DNA from: Micromonospora peucetia
Lineage (GTDB): Bacteria; Actinomycetota; Actinomycetes; Mycobacteriales; Micromonosporaceae
Assembly (NCBI RefSeq): GCF_900091625.1
Contig: NZ_FMIC01000002.1
Span: 2,480,001-2,544,000, forward strand
DNA: 64,000 nt
Direction: 5' to 3'
In this document: positions 35,567-44,447 of the stretch, in pieces
Numbering within the stretch: position 1 is the first letter of the stretch
Layout of the letters: every line of letters begins with the position of its first letter
Program-made: the position numbers and the translations under genes
The notes under the pieces: model-generated
The model's database searches: none
What the model was told of the DNA's origin: nothing
What the model saw: the letters and a program-made list of their open reading frames with translations, nothing else

Positions 35567-37336
35567 TCAGCCGAGGGTGAGGGCGTAGAAGACGCTGGAG
35601 TCCAGCCCGTCGAGCAGCAGCAGGTGATTGAGCTCGTCGTCGAAGAATCCGCCGAGCGGGGCGGCGGACAGCCCGATGGCCGTCGCGGCGAGCAGCAGGT
35701 TCTGGGCGAGGTGGCCGGTCTCCATGGCGGAGAACCGGTATCCGCGCAGCCCGTACCGGGCCCTGGCCCGTCGTAGGTCCGCGACCACGAACACCCAGAG
35801 CGGCACCGCCTCGGCGTCGAGCCCGCCGGAGTCGACGACGGCGTCGGACCCGGCGGTCCGGCCGGCGCCGGCGGGTGCGAACTGCGGCGCGACCCGGGAC
35901 AGCCGGTCGGTGCCCGGATCGGGCGCCACCCGCTGGAGGGCGTGCCGCTCCGGCAGGTATTCGTAGAGTGCGGCCCGCACCGAGGCGACCCGACGGGGAA
36001 GCACCAGCAGCCGGGTGGTCGCCAGGGCGCCCGGAGTCGGGTACGCCAGTCGTCGCTGGCCACTGCCCGGTGGTGCGGTGTCGCCCGCCGCGTAGCGCAG
36101 CAACCGGCCCAGGTCCACCACATCCGCCTCCCCCCGGCCGAAGTCGTACCGTGTGCGACGGCCCAGCAACACCTCAGCGAGCGTGGTGTCGGCGAGCGCA
36201 CCCGGCGTCGGCTCGGGCAGTGTCAACGTTTCGGTGCCGGGTGGGATGGTGGGGCTGGGACGATCCGATGCCAGCTCGACCGTGCGGGGACGCTGGTTCG
36301 GCCACCGCGTACGGACGAACTTCGACCGCTCGTGGTAGGCCCGGTCCGGGGCGTCGATTCCGTCGAGGTGGAAGTCCGGCGCTCCGGCCGGAGCGCCGTA
36401 CGCCAACGACGCCAACCATGCGAGGTGGCACTCGGCGGGGATGCTCAGCCCGAGGCGGTTGTGCAGCATGTGCAGCTGCGACGCGAGGACACCGGGGATC
36501 GTCGCGTGCAGCCGCCCCTGCCCGTCGAGCGTCCGCAACCGCTCGACATAGGCGGCGACCTCGTCTGCCCAGTAGTTCACCGAGGTGCTGGCGCCCTTGC
36601 GCCGCGTGACGATGTCGGCGATGAGCCGCTGCCGGGCCGGGTAGGCGGACTCATCGGCGTGGAAGTCGCGTTCCGCCGCGATCAGGGCCAGGCCGAGGTC
36701 CTGACCGTGCGCCTCCGGCACCAGCGTCCACGTGTTGGCGTAGCCGCGCAGGAACCGGACCGCCTCGTGTGCGGCGAGGCCGCTGGCGGTGAGGAACCCG
36801 AACAGCAGGTCCACGGCGGTCGACCGGCGGCGGGCAGGTGGTGCGCCGAGCAGGGCGGCTGCAACCCGACTGGACGCGGCGAACAGTTCTTCGGCCGCCC
36901 CGATCGCGTCCGGGCCGCCGTACCGGTCGACCTCCGCCCGGTACGGCTGTTCGAGTACCGTGCCGTGCGGCTGCCAGTCGAGGTCCGGCCCACCGCCGAT
37001 CCCGTGCCCCACGCCGACCTGGTCGGTGGAGTCGGAGTCGTTCACTCCGAACTTGGCGTACCAGTCCGCCGGACGTAGTTCCCGGGCCGGTGGCGGCAGC
37101 GCGGCCACCGCTTCGACCAGCCCTGCGCGCATCCGCCGTACCGTCTCTGGCGTCGCGTCGGCGACCCTCCAGCGCAGGTGCGGGCCGCCCTCCCAGTACC
37201 GGACGAAGAACCAGGAGGAAATCTCGCCCCGGGCGAGCAGATCCGTCGTGGCCGGCACGATGTGCTCCCGGAGCACCGTCTCGGTGCATTCGGAGCCGGC
37301 GTGCAGATGGACGTGCAGCGCGGACCAGCGACCCAT
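35567..37336 (-). CDS. LazF-like fusion: LanB elimination domain plus SagB-type azoline dehydrogenase
   Basis: 589 residues. The N-terminal ~330 residues match the 'thiopeptide-type bacteriocin biosynthesis' domain (WSALHVHLHAGSE, WFFVRYWEGGPHLRWRV, SVNYWADEVAAYVE), which in split LanB systems eliminates glutamate from glutamylated Ser/Thr. The C-terminal ~250 residues form an FMN SagB/McbC-type nitroreductase fold (LLGRRTRYDFGRGEADVVDL, MPxxAM-type METGHLAQNLLLAATAIGLS, GFFDDELNHLLLLDGLD), which oxidises azolines to azoles. Lactazole LazF has this same fused arrangement (established, from memory). It starts at ATG 37336, 13 bases after the YcaO gene stop, last in the operon. Confidence 0.88.
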   Translation of the reverse strand: MGRWSALHVHLHAGSECTETVLREHIVPATTDLLARGEISSWFFVRYWEGGPHLRWRVADATPETVRRMRAGLVEAVAALPPPARELRPADWYAKFGVNDSDSTDQVGVGHGIGGGPDLDWQPHGTVLEQPYRAEVDRYGGPDAIGAAEELFAASSRVAAALLGAPPARRRSTAVDLLFGFLTASGLAAHEAVRFLRGYANTWTLVPEAHGQDLGLALIAAERDFHADESAYPARQRLIADIVTRRKGASTSVNYWADEVAAYVERLRTLDGQGRLHATIPGVLASQLHMLHNRLGLSIPAECHLAWLASLAYGAPAGAPDFHLDGIDAPDRAYHERSKFVRTRWPNQRPRTVELASDRPSPTIPPGTETLTLPEPTPGALADTTLAEVLLGRRTRYDFGRGEADVVDLGRLLRYAAGDTAPPGSGQRRLAYPTPGALATTRLLVLPRRVASVRAALYEYLPERHALQRVAPDPGTDRLSRVAPQFAPAGAGRTAGSDAVVDSGGLDAEAVPLWVFVVADLRRARARYGLRGYRFSAMETGHLAQNLLLAATAIGLSAAPLGGFFDDELNHLLLLDGLDSSVFYALTLG

Positions 37337-37349
37337 GCTCAGCCCTCCT

Positions 37350-40172
37350 TCAGGGGAATGGGTGGGGCAGGATCAGGTGGTCGGGGGCGGCGAGCCGGGC
37401 CTGCCGCAAGCGGGGCAGGTCCACCCGCCGGTTGAGGTGTCCGAAGGTCATCGGCACAGCCCCGGGCGCGAGAACCTTCACGGCGGCCAGGTCGAGGCGG
37501 CGTTCGGCCGCCCCGGTCTGGTCCACCACCAGCGGCGGCGTCCCGGCGGAGGCCATCGCGTCGACCACCCGGCGTAGCACCTCGGTCAGGTCGGGGTGCA
37601 GCCACCGGTCGCGCCAGCCGGCGAAGTGCTCGTCGAACGGTCGGGCCGGGCCGGCGGCAGCGTCCCGGAGCGTGAAGTCGAACCGGGACAGGGTCTGTGG
37701 GAGCAGATACAGGGCGGCATGATCCCCCAGCTCCCGCACCAGATCTGGATCGGCGAGCATGGCGAGCAGCCGGTCCCGGGGCGGGCGGGCCACCTTCGGC
37801 GCGACCGCCACGTTGACCCCGACCTCCAGGACCGCCGCCGCGGCGGCTCGGCGGGGATCGGGATGCGCCCCGGCGGCGGAGAAGGTCGCGCCCCGGTCGG
37901 TCCGGTCCGGGTGGTCGGTGACTGCCAGCGCCCAGACGGCCGGTATCCCGATGTCGCTGGTGACGTCGAGCAGGTGCAACGTGTAGCCCTCCGCCGCGAT
38001 CCGGTCGGCGAGGTACCGGGTCAGCGGATCGACGTCGGGCGGCAGTGCCAGAGCCGGTGGCGTACGGCCGGCGTACCAGGTGAGCAGGAAGGCGTCCCGC
38101 TCGATCGTCTCCAGGCAGGCGTAGAGGATCGCCTCCTCCAGACAGCCACCGACGGCGCAGCCGCTGGAGGACTCGTAGAGGAACCGCGCGGCCCCGGCAC
38201 GGTCCACCCCGTAGTAGGCGGCGTGCTCCGGCACGAGGACCGGCCGGTCACCGGCCAGGTCGTACGCCCACACCCAGGACGTGACCGTGTCCGGGGTGAA
38301 GGGGGCCAGCCGGTATCCGGGGTGGCGGACCGCGTCCGGCTCCGGCAGGCCCAGCCGGGCCGGGTCGACGGCATCGGCGGCGAGCTCCCGGTAGCTGCCC
38401 AGCGTGGTCGTCCGGCGGGTCTGCGGGCAGCGGCCGGCCTCCCGTTCGACCGCCTCCAGCAGGGCCAGCACCTGCGCGGTCGGCTGGTCGGCCGCCCGAC
38501 CGTATCCGCCGAGTCGACCGGACCGGCCGGGTACCGGCAACTCGGCCGCCGAGAGCGCGAGCGGACCCTGCCGGTCGACGTGGACGTGCGTCACCGGGCC
38601 ATACCGGAAATCGACCAGCTCGGCGCGAAGCATGGCCAGGTCCGGCGGTTCGGGACGTGCCCGGAAGCGGTCCGGTGCGGGTTGCCGGCGGGGGCGCAGG
38701 GCGATGGTGGCCGCACTGGCCGAGTCGGGTGGCAGGGCCCCGCAGGCCGGACAGTCCGGCAGCGCCCGGATCAGGTGCCGGCTGATCGAGCCGTCGCGGA
38801 CCGACAGCACGCTGGTCGTGCGCGGGTCGGCGTCGTCGGCGAGCTGGCCGGCGACCAGCTCCCCGATGAGCCCCCGCCAGTACGGCGGCAGCGGCAGCGG
38901 CCGGCCGTCGGCGAGCAGCGTGGCGGCACTGCCGGCGCCGAGGACGGCCTGATGCCGGGTGTCCGCACATTGCAGGCAGCCGCTGACACCGGGGCTGCTC
39001 AACGGGCCGATCTCGATCGCCGTCCCGCGCGCCCGTACCGGCAGGTACGCCCTGCCGGTCGCGTGGGCGGCCCGCTGTTCGGCCAGATGTCGGGCCACCG
39101 GCCAGTCCGTCGCGACGCCGACCACGATGGGCTGATCCGTTCGTCGCCGTCCGGTCGAGGCGATGATCGCGACCGCCCTGACCAGGCGGCCGTTGTTTCC
39201 GATCACCCGCACCGGGCCGTCGTCCGCGTCGCTCGGACCAGGCGGTCCGGTGTTGCCGGTGGTGTCGTCGTTGACCGGCGGGTGGGCCGACGCCGCTCTG
39301 GCCGCCGGCCCGGTGCCGGGAGCCGGGGCGCCGTCGAGCGGCCCGATCTGCACCGCGGGCGGCCGGGGCCGTGGCCCGTCCGGGCCGGTCGGCACGCCGA
39401 CACGATGGACACCCGCACCGCGCAGCAGCAGCGCCGTGCCGTCGGCGAGCCCGCTCACCGTGCGTACCACCTCGTGCGCCACCAGGAACGGCAGCAGCCG
39501 GCGGGCCCGTGCCGACCCGGCCGGATCATCGTCCGCGCCCTCGGTGGGCCAGTGTGCGGCTGCCGGGTGACCGGCACCGGCCAGCGGGCCGATCAGCACA
39601 CCATCCGGCCGGATCGTCACCGGCAACACGGCGGGCCGGGAGGGGCCGAGCCGCTGCGGTGACGCCCATGTCCAGGGGGGAACGGGCGGCTTCCGATGCT
39701 CGCCGGGGTTCTCCGTGCGGATCCACACGACCAGGTCCGCGCCGACGTCGTCCCCGGTGGACACACCGGACGTGGTCAGTGCGGCCCGTACGGCCGGCGG
39801 AACGTCGCCATCGCCGGCGACCGTGACCGTGGACCGCGACACCGCGTCCAGGGCGTCGGCCGGATTCTGCGCGAGCCCGGCCAGACAGGCCGCCAACGGA
39901 TGACCGCCAAGCGGCACCCGAACGTCGATCAGAACGTCATGGTCGGCGAGGAGACCGAGCAGCCAGCGCACCGCCTTGGCGGTCCCGTCGGACAATCCGA
40001 GGGTGGCGGTTCCCGGGTCGAGACCTCGACGGAGCAGTGGCTCCAGCCGTCGCCACAGCTCACCGACGACCGGCGGGCAGGTCACCACCGAGCTGGACCG
40101 CCAGCCGCTCACGAGGAGCCCACCCTCGACCGCCCGGACCAGGCTGCCCGGCCGCAGGGTCACCTCGCCCAC
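37350..40172 (-). CDS. Fused ocin-ThiF/RRE and YcaO cyclodehydratase (LazD-LazE-like)
   Basis: 940 residues. The N-terminal ~540 residues form a TOMM leader-binding E1-like (ocin-ThiF) part with a small winged-helix start (ELWRRLEPLLRRG) and four zinc cysteines (SGCLQCADTRH and LPDCPACGALPP). The C-terminal ~400 residues are a YcaO domain: SSSGCAVGGCLEEAILYACL and ETIERDAFLLTW (ATP/Mg motif), ending in Pro-rich LPHPFP as azoline-forming YcaOs do. Together they bind the leader and convert Cys (and Ser/Thr) to azolines. In lactazole these are two proteins, LazD and LazE; here they are one polypeptide. GTG at 40172 is chosen because GGAGGCGAC lies immediately upstream. Confidence 0.88.
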   Translation of the reverse strand: MGEVTLRPGSLVRAVEGGLLVSGWRSSSVVTCPPVVGELWRRLEPLLRRGLDPGTATLGLSDGTAKAVRWLLGLLADHDVLIDVRVPLGGHPLAACLAGLAQNPADALDAVSRSTVTVAGDGDVPPAVRAALTTSGVSTGDDVGADLVVWIRTENPGEHRKPPVPPWTWASPQRLGPSRPAVLPVTIRPDGVLIGPLAGAGHPAAAHWPTEGADDDPAGSARARRLLPFLVAHEVVRTVSGLADGTALLLRGAGVHRVGVPTGPDGPRPRPPAVQIGPLDGAPAPGTGPAARAASAHPPVNDDTTGNTGPPGPSDADDGPVRVIGNNGRLVRAVAIIASTGRRRTDQPIVVGVATDWPVARHLAEQRAAHATGRAYLPVRARGTAIEIGPLSSPGVSGCLQCADTRHQAVLGAGSAATLLADGRPLPLPPYWRGLIGELVAGQLADDADPRTTSVLSVRDGSISRHLIRALPDCPACGALPPDSASAATIALRPRRQPAPDRFRARPEPPDLAMLRAELVDFRYGPVTHVHVDRQGPLALSAAELPVPGRSGRLGGYGRAADQPTAQVLALLEAVEREAGRCPQTRRTTTLGSYRELAADAVDPARLGLPEPDAVRHPGYRLAPFTPDTVTSWVWAYDLAGDRPVLVPEHAAYYGVDRAGAARFLYESSSGCAVGGCLEEAILYACLETIERDAFLLTWYAGRTPPALALPPDVDPLTRYLADRIAAEGYTLHLLDVTSDIGIPAVWALAVTDHPDRTDRGATFSAAGAHPDPRRAAAAAVLEVGVNVAVAPKVARPPRDRLLAMLADPDLVRELGDHAALYLLPQTLSRFDFTLRDAAAGPARPFDEHFAGWRDRWLHPDLTEVLRRVVDAMASAGTPPLVVDQTGAAERRLDLAAVKVLAPGAVPMTFGHLNRRVDLPRLRQARLAAPDHLILPHPFP

Positions 40173-40188
40173 GTCGCCTCCACGCAGG

Positions 40189-41322
40189 TCAGCCGGTGCG
40201 AGCCGGGAGAGCGGTCTGCCACGACACGCCGTGGATCTCCTGGGTCGCCTCCGCGAGCAGGTGAGCACCGAGATACCGCTCCAGCGGGGCGACGTCACAG
40301 AGCGCCAGCAGTTGGTAGAGCATGTTCGTGCAGAACCGGTAGACCTGGAACTCCCGACTCGCGGCGATCCGTTGGAAGCCGGACGCCTCCAACGCCTGGT
40401 GATAGGCGCTCGCCCCGCGACGGCTCAGGTCCCATCGGATCGCGGTGGCCTCGTCGAACGAGGTCGAGCGACGCCGGAACTCGGCGGAGAGCATCCCGTT
40501 GAGCGCACCCGCGTCGTACGCCCGCTCGGCGATCCGCCACGAAGCCGCGCTCCAGGCCCGCCACGCCGCCGCCACCGGCTCGGTGGTGTCCGGCGTGGAC
40601 GCCTGTCGGACCATGTCGTGGTACCGCCCACCGGCCCGGTCGGCGAAGGCTGCGAAGCGCGGGCGCAGGACGCGGTCCCGCTCGCCGAAGAGGAAATCCT
40701 CCAGATGGGACAGGAAGGTGTGGTAGCCGGACAGCAGTCGGCCGGGCCAGGTGTCCGCGTGAGCGGCCATGGCGGTGACCACGACACCCACCCGGGCGGC
40801 CGGGGCGTCTCCGACGAGCGCGAGCTGATCGAGCGACACCCGTACCGGGGCCAGCCCGGCGGCGAGAATGTCGGCACGGCATTCGACCGCGCCGGGCGTG
40901 CCGAGCAGCGCGGCGAGACCGCTCTGGTCGCCATCGGTCACCAGCACCGTGTTGTCCGCGTGGATCGGGTCGTACGGTGGCGGTACGAGTTCGGCCCGAC
41001 CGGCCGCCTCGGACCGGCGCCGCAGCAGTTCCTCGTCGAGTCCGGCCTGTGACGGCGCCACCGCCAGGTGACCGCGCACCCGCTCCGCGGCCTCGGCGGC
41101 GGCGGTGGCCCGTTGCGCGGCGGGGCCGCGTAGCCGCAGGCGTACGTGAGGGCCGTGCAACCAGTGCCGTTCCAGGTGGACGGCCAGCCCGACATTCCGC
41201 AACCCCTCGGCGACGGGCAGGACGACGCCGCGCAGCAGCGGTGACTTGACTTCTTCGTGGTAGTGGCACACGACGTCGGTGGTCGGCGTCAGCCCGGTCA
41301 CGGTCGTATTCGGCTCGGTCAT
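40189..41322 (-). CDS. LazC-like pyridine synthase ([4+2] aza-cyclase) of a thiopeptide cluster
   Basis: 377 residues with the 'thiopeptide-type bacteriocin biosynthesis' fold but no dehydrogenase fusion: CHYHEEVKSPLLRGVVLPVA, LERHWLHGPHVRLRLRGP, and SAEFRRRSTSFDEATAIRWD. In lactazole (LazC) and thiopeptide clusters generally, the protein with this architecture joins two dehydroalanines into the central pyridine and expels the leader (family knowledge). The ATG overlaps the upstream lanB stop (ATGA), and the stop lies 16 bases before the YcaO start. Confidence 0.82.
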   Translation of the reverse strand: MTEPNTTVTGLTPTTDVVCHYHEEVKSPLLRGVVLPVAEGLRNVGLAVHLERHWLHGPHVRLRLRGPAAQRATAAAEAAERVRGHLAVAPSQAGLDEELLRRRSEAAGRAELVPPPYDPIHADNTVLVTDGDQSGLAALLGTPGAVECRADILAAGLAPVRVSLDQLALVGDAPAARVGVVVTAMAAHADTWPGRLLSGYHTFLSHLEDFLFGERDRVLRPRFAAFADRAGGRYHDMVRQASTPDTTEPVAAAWRAWSAASWRIAERAYDAGALNGMLSAEFRRRSTSFDEATAIRWDLSRRGASAYHQALEASGFQRIAASREFQVYRFCTNMLYQLLALCDVAPLERYLGAHLLAEATQEIHGVSWQTALPARTG

Positions 41323-44132
41323 GGCTCGGCTCGGCTCGTCTCGGCGGTGTGGTGGACGGCCCTGGGGGCCGCCGGCAGGTAGGTCTCGACGACCAGTTCG
41401 GCGAGCCGGTGCGGCCGGTCGTGGCCGGCGGGGCGGGGCTGCGCCTCCTCGATGACCAGCGGGCCGGTGATCCGTCCGAGCCATCGGGGCACACAGCGTA
41501 GGTGCAGTGGGCTGGACAGGTCGACGAACTGCGGCTTGGGTCGGGTGACCGCCTCGCGGAGCCCGGCGACCGTGGCGGGTGCCGGCGGAGGGGCGGACGG
41601 ATGTCTGGTGGATGGTGCCGGCGGGTGCCCGATGTGCCGGCTGCCCTGGTTGAGGAAGATCTGGTCGGGCAGTCCCCAGGCAGCTCGCAGCCCGGCGACG
41701 GCGGCGACCGATGGTCCGGCCGACGGCGAGCCGAGCCCGCGAAGGTGCTTCTCGGCGCCATCGTCGAAGCGCCAGCTCCGGCGGGCGACGACGATCCGGC
41801 CACAGCGGAGCCTGTTGCGGATCACCGCCTGTCCGTCCGGGCCGGACACCGTCCGGGTCGCGGCCAGATGGTGGAGCCCGACCTCACCGGTGCCCAGGTC
41901 GCCGAGCAGCGCGGCCACCCGGGCCGGCAGCGCTGGCGGTGCGAGGAAGCCGAGGTACAGCACGTCGAGCAGGTCGCCGGTGACCGGGTCGAGCAGCCGG
42001 ATCTGGTCGCTGGCCAGGTCGTGCACCAGTTCTGTCGCGGCGAGGTCGAGCCCGCCCAGCCGCTGGTCGTCGCCGATGTCCTCGCCGAGCAGCAGCGGGT
42101 GCAGGTTCGCGTTGAAACCGTGTACCGGCCGGAACTGGGCCACCCGGCCGGGCAGCACCCGGCGGAGCTGGGTCGCGACCGCCGCGCGCATGCCGGTGTC
42201 CTCGAAGAGGTCCAGAAAGCGACTGGTGAACCGGCCCCAGCCGCCGTAGATGTGGTTGAGGTGGAGCGATCCGTCAGGGCCGTGTTGCCCGAAGAAGGCG
42301 TACGACACCGGCCGGGCCCGCAACCAGCTGGGCAGTGCCGCGACCGCCTCGGCGACCAGCTCGTCACGGATGACGGTCTCCACACCGTCGTCCTCGCCGC
42401 CGGCCCGTACCGCTCGGGTCACCTCCTGTCGCAGCGTGGCCAGTTGGGCCAGCTCGGGCACCTGGGCGATCGGGCCGCCGGCCAGGGCCCCGTCGGAGGT
42501 CACCGTGGGCAGATCGCCGAAGCCGGTGCCGACCTCGGCAAAGAACTGGCCGAGGTCGGTACAGCGGGCACCGGGGCCGTAGCGTTCGACGAACCGGTGC
42601 CGCAGCAGCCGCCGTAGCACCTGGTCCTCGTCGAACAACAGCGCGAGACCGGTCAGCGCGGTCAGGTCAGCGGTCTCCGCCGGCCGCCGGGTCACGCGTA
42701 CCGGCCTGGGCAGCACGACATCCTCGGTGACCGGCGCCTGGGGCGGCGCGGTGGCGCCGAGACGGTGCAGGGCCTCGTGCCAGCCGGCGCTGATCCGGCG
42801 TACCAGCTGGCCACGTCGCGCCGCGTCGACTTCCGCCAGTGACCGGATGTCCCGGTCGAGTTGCCGCACATGGTCGGCGAGGGCGGGGGCACCGGTGTCG
42901 CCGAGCCAGTCGGCGATCGCCGCCAGCGCCGCCGGGTCGTGCTCGGTGGTCGGCGGTACCGGAATCAGCATGCGTTCGTCGCAGAGTTGGGTGATGAGAC
43001 GGCGCGCGAGCCGCTCGGCTGCGGCAGCGTCCGCGGCGGGGCGCGCGGCGCGTCGACCGAGGGCCGCCACGAGTTCCTCCGGCGGGTATCCCCCGGGTGC
43101 GGCGCGGAGTACCCGGATGATCGCGGCCAGTGCGGGCCGCAGCGGCATCCGTACCCGTTCCTCCCGGATCACCGGCGTACCGTCGGCGCCGGTCGTCGGG
43201 TGCTCGCGGTAGAACACCACGTGCCTGTCCTGCACGCGGGTGCCGGGGGCCAGCCGGTGCGGGGTGCGCAGCATCTGGTTCGGACGGCTGTTTCCGGCCA
43301 GGAAGAGGCTGGCGACCAGGCCGGCTGGAGGACGGGTCACCGCCACCGGCTTTCCGCCCGCCGCCAGATCCAGGCCCGCCACGGGTTCCGGACCGGTCGG
43401 AAGATCCCGGCCGGGCGGGGACGGTGGCTCGGTCAGCGAGAGGGGGAGGGCGCCGTCGTCGGGCCAGGAGCCCCAGCCGACGACGGTGAACCAGGAGAGC
43501 GGGCTGGTCCGGGTGGTCGCCCGCAACGCGTACCGGACCACGGTGGGCTCGGACTTGCGGCCGCGGGCGTCCGGTTCGCCGCCACGCGCTGCCGTCCGCT
43601 GTACCGCTGCCAACAGCTCGGGACTGGTCAACGCGACCGCCCGGCCGAACGGTTCGCTGCCGCACAGGGTGGCGAGCGCGACGCGCTCCTCGGTCAGTGC
43701 CACATCCGACCCGGCGGCGATGGCGCCGGTCAGCCGGTCGATCTCGGCCCGAGCCCGCAACCAGCGGCCCAGCGCCGGTATCCGGCCGGGGAGGTCACCG
43801 AGTTGGGCGCGGAGGTCACCGGCCGGAGAACGGCCGTTGTGGACGTCCCGCCGCAGCGGCAGCAGGACCGACCGGCGGTACGCCGCCGGGGCCTGACCGC
43901 CGAGCCGGTACAACTCATCGGTGAGCTCGGGGCCGAGGGTGTGGCACTCGACCAGTCGATCGACAAGCTGGTCCTGGAGGCGACGCAGCTGCCGTCCGGC
44001 TGGCCCGGTCGCCGGCAGGTCGACCGCCGTCAGGCGGATCAGCACGTACGGAGCAACCTCAACCTCCGACGCGACTCGGCCGCACGGTGTCGAAGACACG
44101 GGTGGGGCGGGGTTCTGGCGGGTGGTTGTCAC
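41319..44132 (-). CDS. LanB-like tRNA-Glu-dependent glutamylation protein (LazB-like)
   Basis: 937 residues, the N-terminal Lant_dehydr_N part of split lantibiotic dehydratases: YVLIRLTAVDLPATGP, VRYALRATTRTSPLSWFTVV, VYFRNxxRxRQM-type HRVVFYREHP (here DRHVVFYREHPTTGADG), YAFFGQHGPDGSLHLNHIYG and RRVLPGRVAQFRPVHGFNAN. It uses glutamyl-tRNA to activate Ser/Thr of the precursor, and the LazF-like protein completes dehydration. GTG at 44132 with AGGGAG upstream. Length is close to other thiopeptide glutamylation proteins. It starts 111 bases after the precursor stop. Confidence 0.88.
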   Translation of the reverse strand: MTTTRQNPAPPVSSTPCGRVASEVEVAPYVLIRLTAVDLPATGPAGRQLRRLQDQLVDRLVECHTLGPELTDELYRLGGQAPAAYRRSVLLPLRRDVHNGRSPAGDLRAQLGDLPGRIPALGRWLRARAEIDRLTGAIAAGSDVALTEERVALATLCGSEPFGRAVALTSPELLAAVQRTAARGGEPDARGRKSEPTVVRYALRATTRTSPLSWFTVVGWGSWPDDGALPLSLTEPPSPPGRDLPTGPEPVAGLDLAAGGKPVAVTRPPAGLVASLFLAGNSRPNQMLRTPHRLAPGTRVQDRHVVFYREHPTTGADGTPVIREERVRMPLRPALAAIIRVLRAAPGGYPPEELVAALGRRAARPAADAAAAERLARRLITQLCDERMLIPVPPTTEHDPAALAAIADWLGDTGAPALADHVRQLDRDIRSLAEVDAARRGQLVRRISAGWHEALHRLGATAPPQAPVTEDVVLPRPVRVTRRPAETADLTALTGLALLFDEDQVLRRLLRHRFVERYGPGARCTDLGQFFAEVGTGFGDLPTVTSDGALAGGPIAQVPELAQLATLRQEVTRAVRAGGEDDGVETVIRDELVAEAVAALPSWLRARPVSYAFFGQHGPDGSLHLNHIYGGWGRFTSRFLDLFEDTGMRAAVATQLRRVLPGRVAQFRPVHGFNANLHPLLLGEDIGDDQRLGGLDLAATELVHDLASDQIRLLDPVTGDLLDVLYLGFLAPPALPARVAALLGDLGTGEVGLHHLAATRTVSGPDGQAVIRNRLRCGRIVVARRSWRFDDGAEKHLRGLGSPSAGPSVAAVAGLRAAWGLPDQIFLNQGSRHIGHPPAPSTRHPSAPPPAPATVAGLREAVTRPKPQFVDLSSPLHLRCVPRWLGRITGPLVIEEAQPRPAGHDRPHRLAELVVETYLPAAPRAVHHTAETSRAEP

Positions 44133-44243
44133 GGCTCCCTCTGTGGGCGGTCGTCGACACCGACCACGGTCGAGCCGGTGGGGCCGGTCGCGTCGGCGGT
44201 GTCGGCGTCCCCGGCCCCACCGGTCAGCACCGGTCCGGTACGA

Positions 44244-44435
44244 CTACTGAAGGACCTGGGCGGCGCACGACGAGTAGCCCAGCCACTGCCAGACGGCCGA
44301 GGTGCTCGCCGAGGCGCCGGTCTCCGGCAGGGCCACCGCGTCGCGCACGGCGTGCACCTCCAGCAGGTCGGACACCTCGAGATCGGCCAGGTTGAGGTCT
44401 TCGAGGTCAGCCAGCGTGGCCGTCATGTCCGGCAT
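44244..44435 (-). CDS. Thiopeptide precursor peptide (LazA-like leader, novel core)
   Basis: 63 residues. The acidic Leu-rich leader (LADLEDLNLADLEVSDLLEV) ends RDAVALPETGA, almost the lactazole leader end RDTVALPENGA (recalled). By analogy cleavage falls after Ala41, giving the 22-residue core SASTSAVWQWLGYSSCAAQVLQ region (residues 42-63; key residues S42, S44, T45, S46, W49, W51, Y54, S55, S56, C57). There is one cysteine, in SSC, as in lactazole's SSC at the pyridine end. The ATG at 44435 is chosen because GGAG lies 6 bases upstream; an in-frame ATG at 44447 has no ribosome-binding site. It is the first gene of the minus-strand operon. Confidence 0.85.
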   Translation of the reverse strand: MPDMTATLADLEDLNLADLEVSDLLEVHAVRDAVALPETGASASTSAVWQWLGYSSCAAQVLQ

Positions 44436-44447
44436 GATCCACTCCAT

